A DNA stretch of 64,000 bases, from the NCBI GenBank assembly GCA_037951105.1, contig JBAMJV010001797.1, positions 1-64,000 on the forward strand. Direction: 5' to 3'. Of this stretch, positions 45,633-56,318 are shown in pieces. The notes beneath the pieces are model-generated. The model ran no database searches, had not been told where the DNA came from, and saw only the letters and a list, made by a program, of their open reading frames with translations. Made by a program: the position numbers and the translations under genes. This stretch comes from Echinarachnius parma (Eukaryota; Echinodermata; Echinoidea; Clypeasteroida; Echinarachniidae). Each line of letters opens with the position of its first letter. Position 1 is the first letter of the stretch.

Positions 45633-45939
45633 TCCTGATCCGACTGGTTTTCAGTCAGGCTAGAATCAGGCCCCATCAGTGGGAACCGATCTATTAAAAT
45701 ATTGAATTGGCTCCAACTGGCTTCCCACAGGCTAAATTGGAGAAGTGAGGCAACGCACACCAACTCGATATGACTGTGAAACCATATAGATTGCGTTGAG
45801 TCGTCTCAGTATGCATTTGGTTTTAATTTACAATCATTGCGATCTGCTCCGTCTACTGAGCGATAATGAAGGAGACATTTGAAGAAAAAAAACCCTGTTT
45901 ATTCACTCCAAGTAACTTTAATTGCCCAAACCTTTCCTT

Positions 45940-47110
45940 TTGCAGGTGTGGCACATGTACATGTATGACATCTCGGTGAACTTTATTTTCAGATATTTGC
46001 GAAGGCTTTTGAGATCAGACAGGATTGAAACAAATGGACACAGACTGTGTATAATGGTTAAGTTGACTGTTCGTGTTCTATTTGCCCGAAAGAACGTTAG
46101 TGTGGAGGCTTGGCTTAACCAGTCACTTTCAAGATTACATATTCCTGCTAATGCCTTCATCCCAGTGCAGACTCTAATCTGATAATGACAAAGCTGGCTT
46201 TTTAATAAGTCAGCATTAAAACGATCATGAACATTCCTACTTGCAAATAAATAATTCAACAGGCATCTCAGTGAACTTCATTTTCAGATATGTTGACTGT
46301 TATTGTTATACTTGCCCAATGGGCTGGTAGAGAAAAAAAGGTTAGTCCTGGGCTTGGCTTGGTTTTAAAGGGACAGGTCCTCTTTTACAAAACGTCTGAA
46401 CAGTTTTCAGTTGACGGATGGGGATTAATGTAACACACACAAAAAAAATCAGATCGAACAGCCCTGTAATTTGGATTCTACAAATGAAAAACGAATGCGT
46501 ACCTCCATCAAACTATATATCGGTCAATAAAACAGTTTAACTGATTTAGCATAATATTACAACAATATAGTACTAATTCTTGTAAAGGTATTGTGAAGCT
46601 GACATTTGTAAAGGTATGTCAAGGAAAAAAATGTAAAAAATGAAGAATATATAATTACATGTAGTCAGTTTAAGTGAGGTTTGCTTATTTTGCTAAGTAT
46701 CCGCTCATGCCATTGTTATTTATGCGCGGGTCACGTAGGGGTCACGCATATAGCGTTATGGTACTCCGTGGAATCTGTGAACGAACTTTCTCACTGGGTG
46801 AATACACGTATAATGCACGATTAACCGTTGGACAATGGTTTATAAGTTTTAGGTCTATAACTCCCCGAAAAAGAGATTTCAAGCCCTAATTTGTTCAGGC
46901 ATGCAATTAAATGACATTTTCTTTCATATAAGACAATAACCTCGCAACTTTTGAAATTTGGCTTGCAAAAGAGGGGCTATCCCTTTAAAACAATGAACAT
47001 TCCTTACTTGCAAATAAATAATTCAACAGGCATCTCGTTGAATTTCATTTTCAGACAAAGGCTGTTCAGACAAAGGCTGTTGAAATCAGACAGGGTTGAA
47101 CAAAAGGATA
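45940..47110 (+). repeat. Three related segments (CATCTCGGTGAACTTTATTT)
   Basis: GGCATCTC-GTGAA-TT-ATTTTCAGA occurs at about 45970, 46262 and 47030. The last two share AAATAAATAATTCAACA before it, and the first and last share AGATCAGACAGG-TTGAA or a near form after it. This suggests local duplication; no gene is supported. Confidence 0.65.
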
Positions 47111-47310
47111 CTTGGTGTATGTGTAGGTTAAAGACAAATGACAGTGTCTGGAACGGCCCACACAAGAATAATTAAATAACAATTTACAAACAAGTTACTT
47201 ATTAGAAAGCCTCAAGAATGTTCGTTGAACCTCCTAGAAATATAAATGAAATCAAACAAAATATTGTATTCAAAATTTTGCAATAGAAATTTCTAATTTT
47301 GTTTCCTAGT

Positions 47311-47352
47311 TGAGTTGGGTTGGGGTTGGGGTTGAGTTGGGTAGGGTTAGGT
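47311..47352 (+). repeat. G-rich telomere-like tract
   Basis: TTGGGTTGGGGTTGGGGTTG followed by AGTTGGGTAGGGTTAGG has five runs of three or more G, compatible with a G-quadruplex. Confidence 0.75.
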
Positions 47353-47537
47353 TACTTTAGCTTCTAAAGGTTAAATTAAGTTAAGTTAAAGTTAAAGCGA
47401 CCAATAAATTATATATATTGACTGAACTTTGTTCTCCATAGGTTTAATCCATAGTTTACATTAAACCTTCATTCTGAATTCAAGCCAAGATGACCAAACA
47501 GTATGAAATAAATCTATAGAATGAATAAAGATCTCAC

Positions 47538-47693
47538 TTTGCGATGTCCATATCTTTGTAGAACTGAGATGACACGTAGCAGACATCCTCCTTGACTTGA
47601 TTCATCACGTACGTTTCGTCCATGACGTGAAGCTGGCGGTACGAGATGATTTCCTTCAGGTGGTTGGTCAGAACTTTGCCTCCGACGTTTATT
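47538..47693 (-). CDS. ACTR6: ACTR6 exon ([14 protein letters not shown] exon)
   Basis: The exon encodes [36 protein letters not shown] and [15 protein letters not shown], very close to vertebrate ARP6. G-G-K-x-L-T-x-x-L is the conserved actin-family segment after the phosphate-2 loop. The acceptor is TTTTTTCCCCAG and the donor is GCAAA|GTGAGAT. It enters in phase 2 and leaves in phase 2. The exon is intact. Directly upstream in gene order are three degraded partial copies of its 5' part with intron flank (47815-48310). The following intron is about 29 kb and holds most of the repeats in the window. Confidence 0.95.
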
Positions 47694-47814
47694 CTGGGGA
47701 AAAAATTGACAAAAGGAAATTTATATATTAAAATCTCAAAGAATTTCATTTTTAATAAAGACAAGTCTATTTTCAGAACACTACATGTATGTCACTGAAA
47801 ACTAAGTTTCCAGA

Positions 47815-48310
47815 TTTGGTTCCTCATGTATGGTTCGCCGATGACATGGAGCATCTGATGGTATGAAATTATTTATTTCAGGTGGTTGGTCAGAACTTTG
47901 CCTCCGACGTTTATTCTGGGGAAAAAAATTGACAAAGGGAATTTATATATTAAAATCTCAAAGAATTTCATTTTTAATAAAGACAAGTCTATTTTTAGAA
48001 CACTACATGTACATGTATGTCACTGAAAACTAAGTTTCCAGATTTGGTTCCTCATGTATGGTTCGCCGATGACGTGGAGCATCTGATGGTATGAAATTAT
48101 TTATTTCAGGTGGTTGGTCAGAACTTTGCCTCCGACATTTATTCTGGGAAAAAAAATTGACAAAGGGAATTTATATCAATCTCAAAGAATTTCCTTCAAA
48201 AACAAGTCTATTTTCAGAATGTAATGTCACTGAAAAGTAATTAACTAAACTTGATTCATGACATCTGTTTCGCCCATGACACAAAGCTGGCAGTATGATT
48301 TCAGGTGATT
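47815..48310 (-). repeat. Three partial tandem copies of the INVGGK exon
   Basis: The string TGGTTGGTCAGAACTTTGCC with the exon start and intron flank recurs near 47881-47921 and 48112-48150, offsets 222 and 228 bp from the intact exon. A third, truncated copy at 48241-48320 stops at GCCTCCAACATTGATGAC, where LINE sequence begins. The copies carry only the 5' third of the exon. Confidence 0.83.
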
Positions 48311-48319
48311 GCCTCCAAC

Positions 48320-48838
48320 ATTGATGACTCAACACTGTTTGCTCCCATCCACTCACCTAAGGACATCAATGCTGTTGCTGCCAGTCTCAACAAGGATCTT
48401 GCTAAGATGAAAGCATGGGCTGACAGATGGAAGGTCACCTTTGAGCCAGCAAAGTGCAAGACAATGACAATATCAAGAAAATGAACTCCATCAAAACTGA
48501 ACATCTATCTCAGGGACGCAAATGACCAACTTGATATTCTGGGAGTCACGTTTGACTGCAAGCTCTCATGGTCCAAACACATTTCAGCTATCGCCACCCG
48601 AGCTGGACAGAAACTAGGAGCTCTGAGGAGAGTTGCCGGCAAGCTAGACACTACAGGCAGATCTACTGTCTACAAGTCACAAGTCAGGAGCATTATGGAG
48701 TACGCCTGCCTATGCTGGACAAACGCCCCACCAACCACTCTCAGCCAACTTGACAACATCCAGAAGAAAGCTCTCAAAATAATGGGAATTGATGAGACCA
48801 CTGCATGCAACCTACATGACTGTATTCTCCATCCCTAG
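48320..48838 (+). pseudogene. LINE reverse transcriptase 3' fragment
   Basis: One plus-strand frame runs from DDSTLFAPIH (remains of the Y/F-A-D-D catalytic box) through WADRWKVTFEPAKCKTM, LGVTFDCKLSWSKHI and YACLCWTNAPPTTLSQLD to a stop at 48836-48838. One internal TGA (48482-48484) interrupts it. The order fits the end of the RT domain and the following region of a non-LTR retrotransposon. The 5' break is just before the catalytic box and is fused to a truncated ACTR6 exon copy. Confidence 0.88.
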
Positions 48839-49204
48839 CCAAAGTGTTGTGACCTGGCGTTTGCTAAAAAGGCAATCATCGAGCTCTAACATATTAGGAA
48901 AAAACAGAATCAAAGGTAAAGTTGTTTAGAACCAATATAAAAAAAGTGTGATGTAATTTATTTACTCTGCCAGTATGTTATAGATCGCTTTAAAAACAGT
49001 CAATCCTGTGTATAGCAACCACCCAAGGGAAACATGAAAGATGGCCACTGTAGACCAGTGACCCCTATAGACAGGTTCCATAACATTGATTTTCTTTGAA
49101 GGGGATAATTTTGGGTGGCAACTTTAGGCAGGTTGGCTGCTATACACAGGTAGCCACCAAACAGATTTGACGTAGTCTTAAATACACAAAGGGGACTGCC
49201 ACGC
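48839..49204. other. Intron, possibly LINE 3' flank
   Basis: No poly-A or microsatellite tail is clear after the LINE stop, and no other feature is recognised. Confidence 0.45.
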
Positions 49205-49604
49205 AAAAAACGCAGGGTTATACGTTTTGGTACCGTTGTTCTATATTAAAAATAGATGTTCAACAATTTGCAAAGGATTGTGTTATTCGTAAAAGATATA
49301 ATTAATCCCAGAAACTTACAGAACCAACAGGGCTGATGGTTCTGTAAGCGCCAAATGTTTGCGAGTGCGCCAATTCTATACCCCTGTACGTTTGGAGACA
49401 ATAGAAGCACGGTAGACGCGTACGTCCTGGACAATGGATAAGTCTTCGTCTGCAGACCCATGAACAATTACTATAGTATCATGATGGGTTTTCAAATTAA
49501 ATAATTTGTCCCGAAACCAATTTTTCTGAACGAGTTGGTGGAATGGACCACTGAAACTATTTAATTTCATTTATAAGAATATTATTTTTGGGTGGTGGTT
49601 CCCT
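49205..49604. mobile_element. TTAA-type MITE (GGTGGTGGTTCCCT end)
   Basis: The right end TTTTTGGGTGGTGGTTCCCT and internal CGCCAAATGTTTGCGAGTGC match 21695-22132. The right flank TCAA is a mutated TTAA. The left terminus is eroded. Confidence 0.75.
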
Positions 49605-49635
49605 TCAAAACATGAACATGATAAAAAAAACCTCT

Positions 49636-49918
49636 GGGGGGTGTTTCACAAAGATACTAAGTTGAACTTAAAAAGTATGGTAAGTCATTTGTAGCCTTGG
49701 AATACAATATAATCAAAAGCGAAAAAGCAAATATTGTAGAGTTTTCATCAATTTTACATCAAGAACATATAATCTCCTTGATAATAGAAAATATTTGTCC
49801 TTTTGAATCCAAATGTAATGCCTTCGAAAAAGGACTTTTGCAACACTGTTGGCTTTCCATAATATTTAAGTCCAACTTAAGAGTTAAGTTCAACTTAAAA
49901 TCTCTGTGAAACACACCC
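49636..49918. mobile_element. Hairpin MITE (GTGTTTCACAAAG family), copy 4
   Basis: GGGGTGTTTCACAAAGATAC and AAATCTCTGTGAAACACACC are inverted. A C-homopolymer follows. Confidence 0.88.
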
Positions 49919-49993
49919 CCCCCCCCCTAACGTTTACAACACTGTTTAAAGACACTAATGGCTGAAATCCCCCCCCCCCCCACCCCCAGTTAC

Positions 49994-50129
49994 CTATAAA
50001 TTGCCTCTGCAACCTTCTGGCTGTTGTAGTAAGGTGCTATGTGAGTGAAGGAGTATCCACTGTCAACAATCACACAGCATTTGTGCTCGGGACTTTCTGA
50101 TTTCCTCTTGTGCGCACTCAACGTTCCAG
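49994..50129 (-). CDS. ACTR6: ACTR6 exon (VDSGYSFTH exon)
   Basis: The 136-nt exon encodes AGTLSAHKRKSESPEHK followed by CCVIVDSGYSFTHIAPYYNS. VDSGYSFTH is the actin-family phosphate-binding loop 2 as it appears in ARP6. The acceptor is TTTGTTTCTTTCAG and the donor is ATAG|GTAACT. It enters in phase 1 and leaves in phase 2; the split codon AG|A restores the arginine seen in homologues (R-I-N-V-G-G). There are no internal lesions. A C-homopolymer (49970-49987 on the plus strand) and the end of a hairpin MITE lie within 80 bp of the donor. Confidence 0.95.
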
Positions 50130-50517
50130 CTGAAAGAAACAAAAGATGGTCATTTAAAATGGGGGGAAATGGGGGGTGTTTCACAAAGATGATGAGTAGG
50201 CCCATCAATATTCCTCTATGAATTTGTAAAAAAAAAGTTGAAGAAAATTGTAGTAGATGAGAAGTAGGTGAAATTTCATGTACAAAACATATTAGGAGTA
50301 GCTCATTTTTAAAAATGAAGTGGCAAAAGGCGGCAATTTTGAAATGATCGCCCATTTCGACAAGATGTTAAAATAGGCATAATTTTTGTATTGCTTATCC
50401 GATTTTTATCAATTTTCACCAATTATTCCTCTCATCCTCCTCATTCGATTCGACAATAAATACATTTGGCCCGGAATTCCCCTTTAATAATAAGATAGGA
50501 ATGGCCCTATTTAATAC

Positions 50518-50710
50518 CATTTATCCTGAGCAGGGCTTTGAAGTGATACTCCTCGAAGAAGATCTCATTCATGGCTTCCTGAATGGATGAGAAGTTGAAG
50601 TAGGGCTCCGTGACGATGGCCGTAGTCTCTGGACAATCCAACGACATGAGCTCCTTTCCAAACATGTAGTCCCATACCTGCCGTTGTACGTCCCAATTCA
50701 CTAGATAGCC
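50518..50710 (-). CDS. ACTR6: ACTR6 exon, first visible (GYLVNW exon)
   Basis: This exon encodes 64 residues plus one base, starting GYLVNWDVQRQVWDYMFG and including TEPYFNFSSIQEAMNEI. That is the actin-fold segment typical of ARP6, which reads almost the same in vertebrates. The acceptor is TTTATCACAG before GGC and the donor is AATG|GTATTA. It ends in phase 1, so the split codon AAT G|CT joins the next exon as N-A. No stop or frameshift is visible. The intron downstream is only 388 bp. Upstream, at 50797-50840, lies a short imperfect copy of an internal part of this exon. The exon that should precede it (LVLDNGAY type) is not in the remaining 13.3 kb of the window. Confidence 0.95.
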
Positions 50711-50796
50711 CTGTGATAAATACAAATTGAAACAATAAATAAATAATCACAGAAAAAACCCAAATAAATCACAGAAACAATCAATTCATTGCAGAA

Positions 50797-50840
50797 AATG
50801 CAGAAATTCCTGAATGGAATAGAAGTTGAAGATTAATTCA
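50797..50840 (-). repeat. Short partial copy of the GYLVNW exon
   Basis: ATTCCTGAATGGAATAGAAG resembles CTTCCTGAATGGATGAGAAG inside the exon at about 50576-50595, and the match continues for several bases. The match is short, so chance is not excluded. Confidence 0.4.
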
Positions 50841-50879
50841 AATGTACTTTGTTCATTTACTTTGTATCATTCAGTGCAG

Positions 50880-51620
50880 TTTTAACAAAGGTATTAACCC
50901 CGACAGGATTTTAACATCCTTTGTAGTCCCCCCCCCCCACATCCGCTGCAATATCATACCCCATTTATAATTTATATTTGATGCTAATTGTTGTACAAAA
51001 TTTATGTTAAAGGGATGCCTGTAAAGTGACTAACTCCACGAAAATTACTTGGAGCTTGCTCGTTTCTCTTCTACCATGTTGTTTAGCTTATGGTAAGAGA
51101 AGAATAAAATAGGGATAGATTTTTTCAAATGCCCCTTTAGTATGAAGATATCTATCATTCAGCTCAAGAGCGTTAATGAATGGTCATAAACGTCATACAG
51201 TAATTCGTTGTAAAAGCTGATGCATATTTTCGCTTTTTTAACCAGGAAAGCAGTTTTCTTTTTCAATGAAACTTTCACACATCATTCGAACATATCTTAC
51301 AATGATTTTGATACAGGATTGAAGTCTCAAATCAAATGTCATTTTGGGAAATATCTGACACTTTACAGGTGCACCTTTAAGTACAATGTTTCTTTTAGGG
51401 ATGTGAAATAAAATTGTTATTGAAATTGAAATGTAGGTCATCTTAAGTTTATTGGAGGTGAAAGTCACAATGGTGGTGCCGACAGGATTTCAACATCCTT
51501 TTTAGATCCCCCACAACATCATACCCCATTTATAATTCATAAATATGTCTGCAATTTGTTGTAATGTTTTGAAATTGAAATTGAAGTCATCTTCTAGAGT
51601 TCATTGGAGGTGGAAGTCAT
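50880..51620 (+). repeat. Local direct repeats around a MITE
   Basis: CCGACAGGATTTTAACATCC..CATACCCCATTTATAATT at 50900-50975 recurs at 51480-51540. GTCATCTTAAGTTTATTGGA at 51437 recurs as GTCATCTTCTAGAGTTCATT at 51587. The MITE 51011-51376 sits between the outer pair. Confidence 0.75.
51011..51376 (-). mobile_element. TTAA MITE (CCTGTAAAGTGTC family), copy 3
   Basis: AGGGATGCCTGTAAAGTGAC and GACACTTTACAGGTGCACCT are inverted, with TTAA at 51007-51010 and 51377-51380. Confidence 0.9.
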
Positions 51621-51800
51621 CTTTGTCAACAGAAGATTGTCTATTTCTTAAATACAATAATAACCAAAGAACTTTGCCTTACATAATATAAAAACAGGTA
51701 TGGCAATATGCCAAACAAAATGCAATTACTGATTTCAAAGTGCTCTGAGATAAGTGCTACACCTACTGAAGAAGAACCATTCGGTTTGCTAGCATCAAGT

Positions 51801-52495
51801 ACCGTAAATCTCCGTGTATAAGACGCACTTTTTTTCCGTCTGAAAAATTTCAAAGTTGGGGGTGCATCTTATACACAGGTACAGCAAAAAAAAAAAAAAA
51901 AAAAAAAAATTATTTATTTATTTTTTTTTTTTTTTTGGACACCCTGTAGTCATGTTGAATGTGTATAACACATGGTTCAGGGCATGACAAGAGCTTGCCA
52001 AAGTTGTAGCATTGAGCAAGATATACCTTTTTCTCACACCAAAAATATTGGTTACAGATGTAAAAATTGCAAGTTTATTGAGCAGTAATACTGCTGCTAA
52101 TGAATATTCATATATATTCGTGAGCAGCAACTGTACTAATTAAATATGCAATTTTCTAACCAGTAGTTATAAATGTTGCTGATAATTAAAAATAGTTGTT
52201 AGTAAATTTAGAAAATTGCATTATATTTAGTGAGTATAGGTGCTCATGAATATTCATGAATATGAATAGGAATATTTATGAGCGCCAGTGTTACTGCTCA
52301 ATAAATGTGCAATTTGTGTACTAACCACTATTTTTATGTGAGAAAATGATGTTGTTGAATGCTACATTCAACATTAATCTATTGTCATGCCCTAGACCAG
52401 TGGTATAAGCATTCCAACAGCACTTCAGGGTCTTTAAACAAAATACAGGGTGTCCAAAAAATATGAGTGCGTCGTATACACGGAGATTTACGGTA
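51801..52495 (+). mobile_element. TIR element CCGTAAATCTCCGTGTATA
   Basis: ACCGTAAATCTCCGTGTATA at the left is inverted at the right end (TATACACGGAGATTTACGGT). An inner pair, GGACACCCTGTA (51938) and TACAGGGTGTCC (52445), suggests a second element nested inside. A poly-A/poly-T tract lies at 51886-51935. Confidence 0.83.
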
Positions 52496-52968
52496 CACAT
52501 CCTTGTGGTTGGTAACCTAGGTTTCACTACACTTTAAGATACCTGTGTAGCAAGGATAAGTGTCCATGTGTCTAGGGCAAATTCAATCAAGGGATATCTG
52601 TCAATATCACTCCATAAATGTGTGTTTTATGTGCGTGTAAAGCAATGTTTCGTGGCATATTAGTTCAATTTTTCAAAGTTCATTTCGGGAAGTACCAATA
52701 CTCAAGTGTACCTTTAACAAGCAGGGGAGTTATACATTTAGGAGATGTATAAAGTGTAACAAGGGAGGCAAATGCTACTTCAATTGGAATATTCACTCCC
52801 CCTACCTCCACAAACTTTTGGGAAGTTCAATTCGACACAAAATGTTAGAGTGCTATTTCAGAATTCAGAATCCATATAATCAGGAAGTACAATCAGAGAG
52901 CTATTTCTAAGCACGCAGGCTTCAATAAAGTACATCGTTTATCATCTTTCCTGATGAGAAACTCTGCC
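52496..52968. other. No recognised feature
   Basis: AT-rich, without repeat ends or coding signs. Confidence 0.45.
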
Positions 52969-53081
52969 CACGGGCGTAGACATGACATTGATACCCATTC
53001 AAGTGGGGGGGATGAGCTATTCATTCATCGGATTACATCCCCCCCAGTTGAATAGGTATTACGTAACTCGCTACGCCCGTG
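52969..53081. mobile_element. Hairpin with CACGGGCGTAG arms
   Basis: CACGGGCGTAG and CTACGCCCGTG close a foldback with inner ATACCCATTCAAGTGGGGGG and CCCCCCAGTTGAATAGGTAT. Confidence 0.85.
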
Positions 53082-53108
53082 ACTCTGCCGGTTCGCCCAC
53101 TCTTAGCT

Positions 53109-53330
53109 CTACCTTTCCTTGATATTATAGAGTGCAAGTGATGACATAAATGATGACATTAAAGTGCATTACCGACTTACCGTTGTATTATTTATAAAGT
53201 AAAGTCATTTTATTTAACAATCAAGCTTTACCTTTCCTCAATTTCTAGGGCAAGTGATGACATAAATGATGACATTAAAGTGCATTAAGAGTTGTATTAT
53301 AAAGTAAAGTAATTTTATTCAACAATCATG
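53109..53330 (+). repeat. Two tandem units of about 110 bp
   Basis: GCAAGTGATGACATAAATGA through TATAAAGTAAAGT-ATTTTAT-AACAATCA occurs twice. Confidence 0.88.
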
Positions 53331-53331
53331 C

Positions 53332-53690
53332 AATTTATTGATGCTAATCTCCAAATCTTAAAAAACCTACGACTTGGATTTCCAATATGACAAGCTAAAT
53401 CCGGTGTTTTCTTCAGTTTAGACAGTGAAATGATGGAGAAATTAGCAACAACTTATTGCTCTCCTCGAAGTCATATCCCCCATACATGCGGAGGATTCAA
53501 TTAACTATGTGCAAACGTATGTCAAAAAGTGAGCAAAAAGCTCTTTGCAGTTTCACTCATTACTTGCCCAAATGGCATTCATTTATAATCTTTGCACATC
53601 ACTCGGTGGACAGATCAGCCAACAGTGTTACACATGTTTAGCAAACCTTTTGTCAGTTTGTGCATGTGACAACACAGTTACCTGATCCAA
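53332..53690 (-). mobile_element. Possible diverged copy of the AGGGACTTAGTAAC MITE
   Basis: The order GTATGTCAAAAAGTGAGCAAAA, CTCATTACTTGCCCAAATGG, CATCACTCGGTGGAC parallels 37770-37870. The ends are not recognisable. Confidence 0.4.
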
Positions 53691-53802
53691 TATGATACCT
53701 GATGATGATTCCAAAAGGACAATGTTTTTGGAAACCCCTTCCACAAAAAACCTGTGAAATATTTGCCTCCGTTCCAGACAAATGTGAAAGAGTAGGTATC
53801 AC

Positions 53803-54217
53803 AGAGCCCACCACACACTGTGCGATTTTACCACCATTCAGCGGTAGTGCGACTCTGCAACTGGTAGTGTGATGTCATATACTTGCTTACTTGTACTCTT
53901 ACAACTGAGTTGCAAAGTAGAGCCAGTCATGAATATTTGACATACGTTGAATCTTCATGACTGGTCGTGGCTCTTGATCGCAACGTTCAACTAATCAAAC
54001 AACAGTATTTGCAATAATTTGGCCGACGCGCACGTCCAGCTAGCCATGCCCGCCTCGCATTTCATCATTTCATGGTTGCTAGGACACCAAGCTGGTGCGC
54101 ATGCACCAAGCGCAGTAGTTGTGCAGTGTGCGGTGCTAAGTCCTACAACTGGTTGAACAACTTGGCTACATCCTGAGTTGTACGACCAGTCTGGATGTAG
54201 TGTGCAGTGGGCTTAAC
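53803..54217. mobile_element. TIR element (AGCCCACCACACACTG ends)
   Basis: AGAGCCCACCACACACTGTG and GATGTAGTGTGCAGTGGGCT are imperfect inverted ends. An inner inverted pair is AGAGCCAGTCATGAAT (53920) and TTCATGACTGGTCGTGGCTCT (53952). Confidence 0.7.
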
Positions 54218-55440
54218 TCATATGGGATGGAAATAGTTGACAGTATGCATTGAACTATTTTAGCAATCAAATGTTCAAATGTAGTCAGTATGCATGTTAT
54301 AATTCATTGACACAAAAATGGAGAAAAATTTTTTGCTGAAATTTTGTGTGATCAGAGAAAAAGTTGTAAAACAGATTTACATTCTTACTTTTGCTTAGTT
54401 TTTGTCATGGTTATTTTATTGACCCCTAAACATTGTCTGAAAATACAAATTCTACAACTTAACGTCATTTTTGAAGACCTCTAATTATGTGAAAATTAAA
54501 TTTTGCAACAATTATTGGTTTAAACTGCTACAGATTTAAACATTCTTTCAAATTACACAAATTAACCCGTTTCTTCCTGGAACCGAGTTAATACGGGCCC
54601 CGTGTCACACACTCACACCCGGGAACCGACTATACTCGGTTCCGAAAATACCACACTCATGACACTATTTAATCGTCTAAAAAGCTATATTCTGAATGCA
54701 GACATACTGAATTTGTTATATCACTTGAAAGCTAATAAAATAAGCTATCAAAATATCTCAGACTTGTGACGTATCACGAGCTTTACAGCATTTGGTAACT
54801 GTATAAAGTATGTAATGTTACTTACAAAGTTGAAATAATTTCGTACAGCGGTGAATGTATGATGTACCAGCCAAAATTTTGAGAAATTGCGTTTCGCTTG
54901 GACAGGCAGTATTCCCATTACGCGTACAATAATAGTGGCAGCGAAATATTCCGTGCGTGCACGCCATGCCAATAGAGATTGTACGTGATTTTGTATGCAT
55001 AAAGCTGCCTAACCGGATCTTCACGGTGGTATAGAATATATTTCTTTACTTGTAAGGTTACTGACCTTTTGTGCGTGCACCACCACAACCAAAAAAAAAA
55101 TTGATTTCTCTGCACGCACACACGGCCGCTGGTCTTTTGTGTGGAGGCCTTGGCTCGTAAGTGAAAAGAATCTCGTTTTGGGGGTCGATAGATGCGCTTT
55201 TATTTTCGGAAGCAACCGGTTAAGCTTCCCCCTCAATTACATTTATTGTGAGGACGGTTGAAAATGGCTGATTTTCTAATAACACCTTTTAAGAATCGTG
55301 CATTGGTTGCTAGGTGAGGCCGTATCTTAGCAACCATTTGACCTTGGGGAAAAACATTTGCAATTTTTCTGTGAGACATTAGGGGAACATTTGGTGTGAA
55401 TTTTAGAAAAATTGAAGGGGGTCGAATCACTCGAATGATC
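54218..55440. other. No recognised feature
   Basis: GGAACCGAGTTAATACGG (54580) and ACTATACTCGGTTCC (54630) form a small inverted pair. Overlapping minus-strand frames at 54750-55240 have no recognisable domain or splice structure. Confidence 0.45.
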
Positions 55441-55444
55441 AATC

Positions 55445-55770
55445 CTCTGAAAATTATATTTGTATAGCGCCTAATGCAGAACAGCCTCTAGTCTAAGCGC
55501 TTATTATTATCCCTGGTCATATGGTACAGTTCAGACCCGCACAATTATCTTGAGCACATTCTCAACTCCCCAAGGAGCATACTAGCCGCGGGCAACCATA
55601 TTGGTGCACTAAGCTAATTTTCACCAGACCAGGTACCCATTTATACACCTGGGTAGAGAGCAGCAATGTGGATTAAATGCCTTGCTGAAGGATAAACGGA
55701 GTGGGCTGGGTTCGAACTCGGGATCTCACGATCATAGAGCACGCGCTCTACCAATCTTGCCACACTACAT
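55445..55770 (-). mobile_element. tRNA-derived SINE, copy D (minus)
   Basis: On the minus strand the head reads TGTGGCAAGATTGGTAGAGC (A-box region) and GAGTTCGAACCC (B box). The body with TACCCAGGTGTATAAATGGG and the GCGCTATACAAATA end follows. This is the best preserved tRNA-like head of the family; the 3' part differs from copies A to C. Confidence 0.88.
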
Positions 55771-55887
55771 GTACTTCCAATTGGGAGATTTGAGGGAACT
55801 GACCCAATTATAAGAGTTTTAAAGGGTGACTAAATTAAAAACGCAAGTTGACTTTGGTTGATCTATGATAATGAATACATCACATAT

Positions 55888-56318
55888 CTGTTGACTATTT
55901 GATGTACATTTTTGTCATATATTTTATATTATTTGTTTTATTACTTTTTTCTACCTGATAAGCTTCACCCCTAAAAAAAACCCGCTAGAAGCTATTGACT
56001 TCTGTGACATCATAATACCATTCAACCATCAGTCAGCTAGATGAACAAAAGACATTGGTATGTCAACTGACCACTTTATACAATGCCCACTCACCATGAA
56101 AAGAAGGGTTTCAATGAAAACATCCATATTTGCAATATGGGTGAGAACATATCTTTTGTTTAAATGTTATCTAGCTGATCGATGGTTGAATGGTATTGTG
56201 ATGTCAGAGAAGTCAATGAGAAGGGTTTTTTTAGGGGTGGATCTTAGCAGGTAGAACAAAAATAATAGAAAAAATAATATGAAAAATATGACAAAAATGT
56301 ACATCAAATAGTCAACAG
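55888..56318. mobile_element. 431-bp palindromic element nested in the 4-kb element
   Basis: CTGTTGACTATTTGATGTAC and GTACATCAAATAGTCAACAG are the outer arms. CCATTCAACCATCAGTCAGC and GATGGTTGAATGG continue inward almost to the centre. ATAT lies on each side. Removing it restores the inverted-repeat arm of the host element. Confidence 0.88.

Larger units (their letters stand above)
4124..50710 (-). other. ACTR6: ACTR6 gene body (seven exons visible, 5' end outside window)
   Basis: Seven minus-strand segments translate to consecutive pieces of actin-related protein 6. Each is bounded by AG acceptor and GT donor dinucleotides (the last by a stop), and the codon phase carries over correctly at all six junctions. 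Exons: 50518-50710, 49994-50129, 47538-47693, 18435-18549, 16869-16992, 6755-6897 and 4124-4328. In known systems ARP6 is a nuclear subunit of the SRCAP/SWR1 complex, which exchanges H2A.Z-H2B into nucleosomes. The first visible exon begins at about residue 60 of a protein usually near 400 residues, so the N-terminal exon(s), the start codon and the promoter should lie above base 64000. Introns total more than 45 kb and are filled with repeats. Whether this copy is functional is uncertain because of the lesions in the last two exons. Confidence 0.93.

Noticed and set aside
54748-55442. Overlapping minus-strand frames as a gene
   Set aside because: Several frames overlap without splice logic and none shows a recognisable domain.
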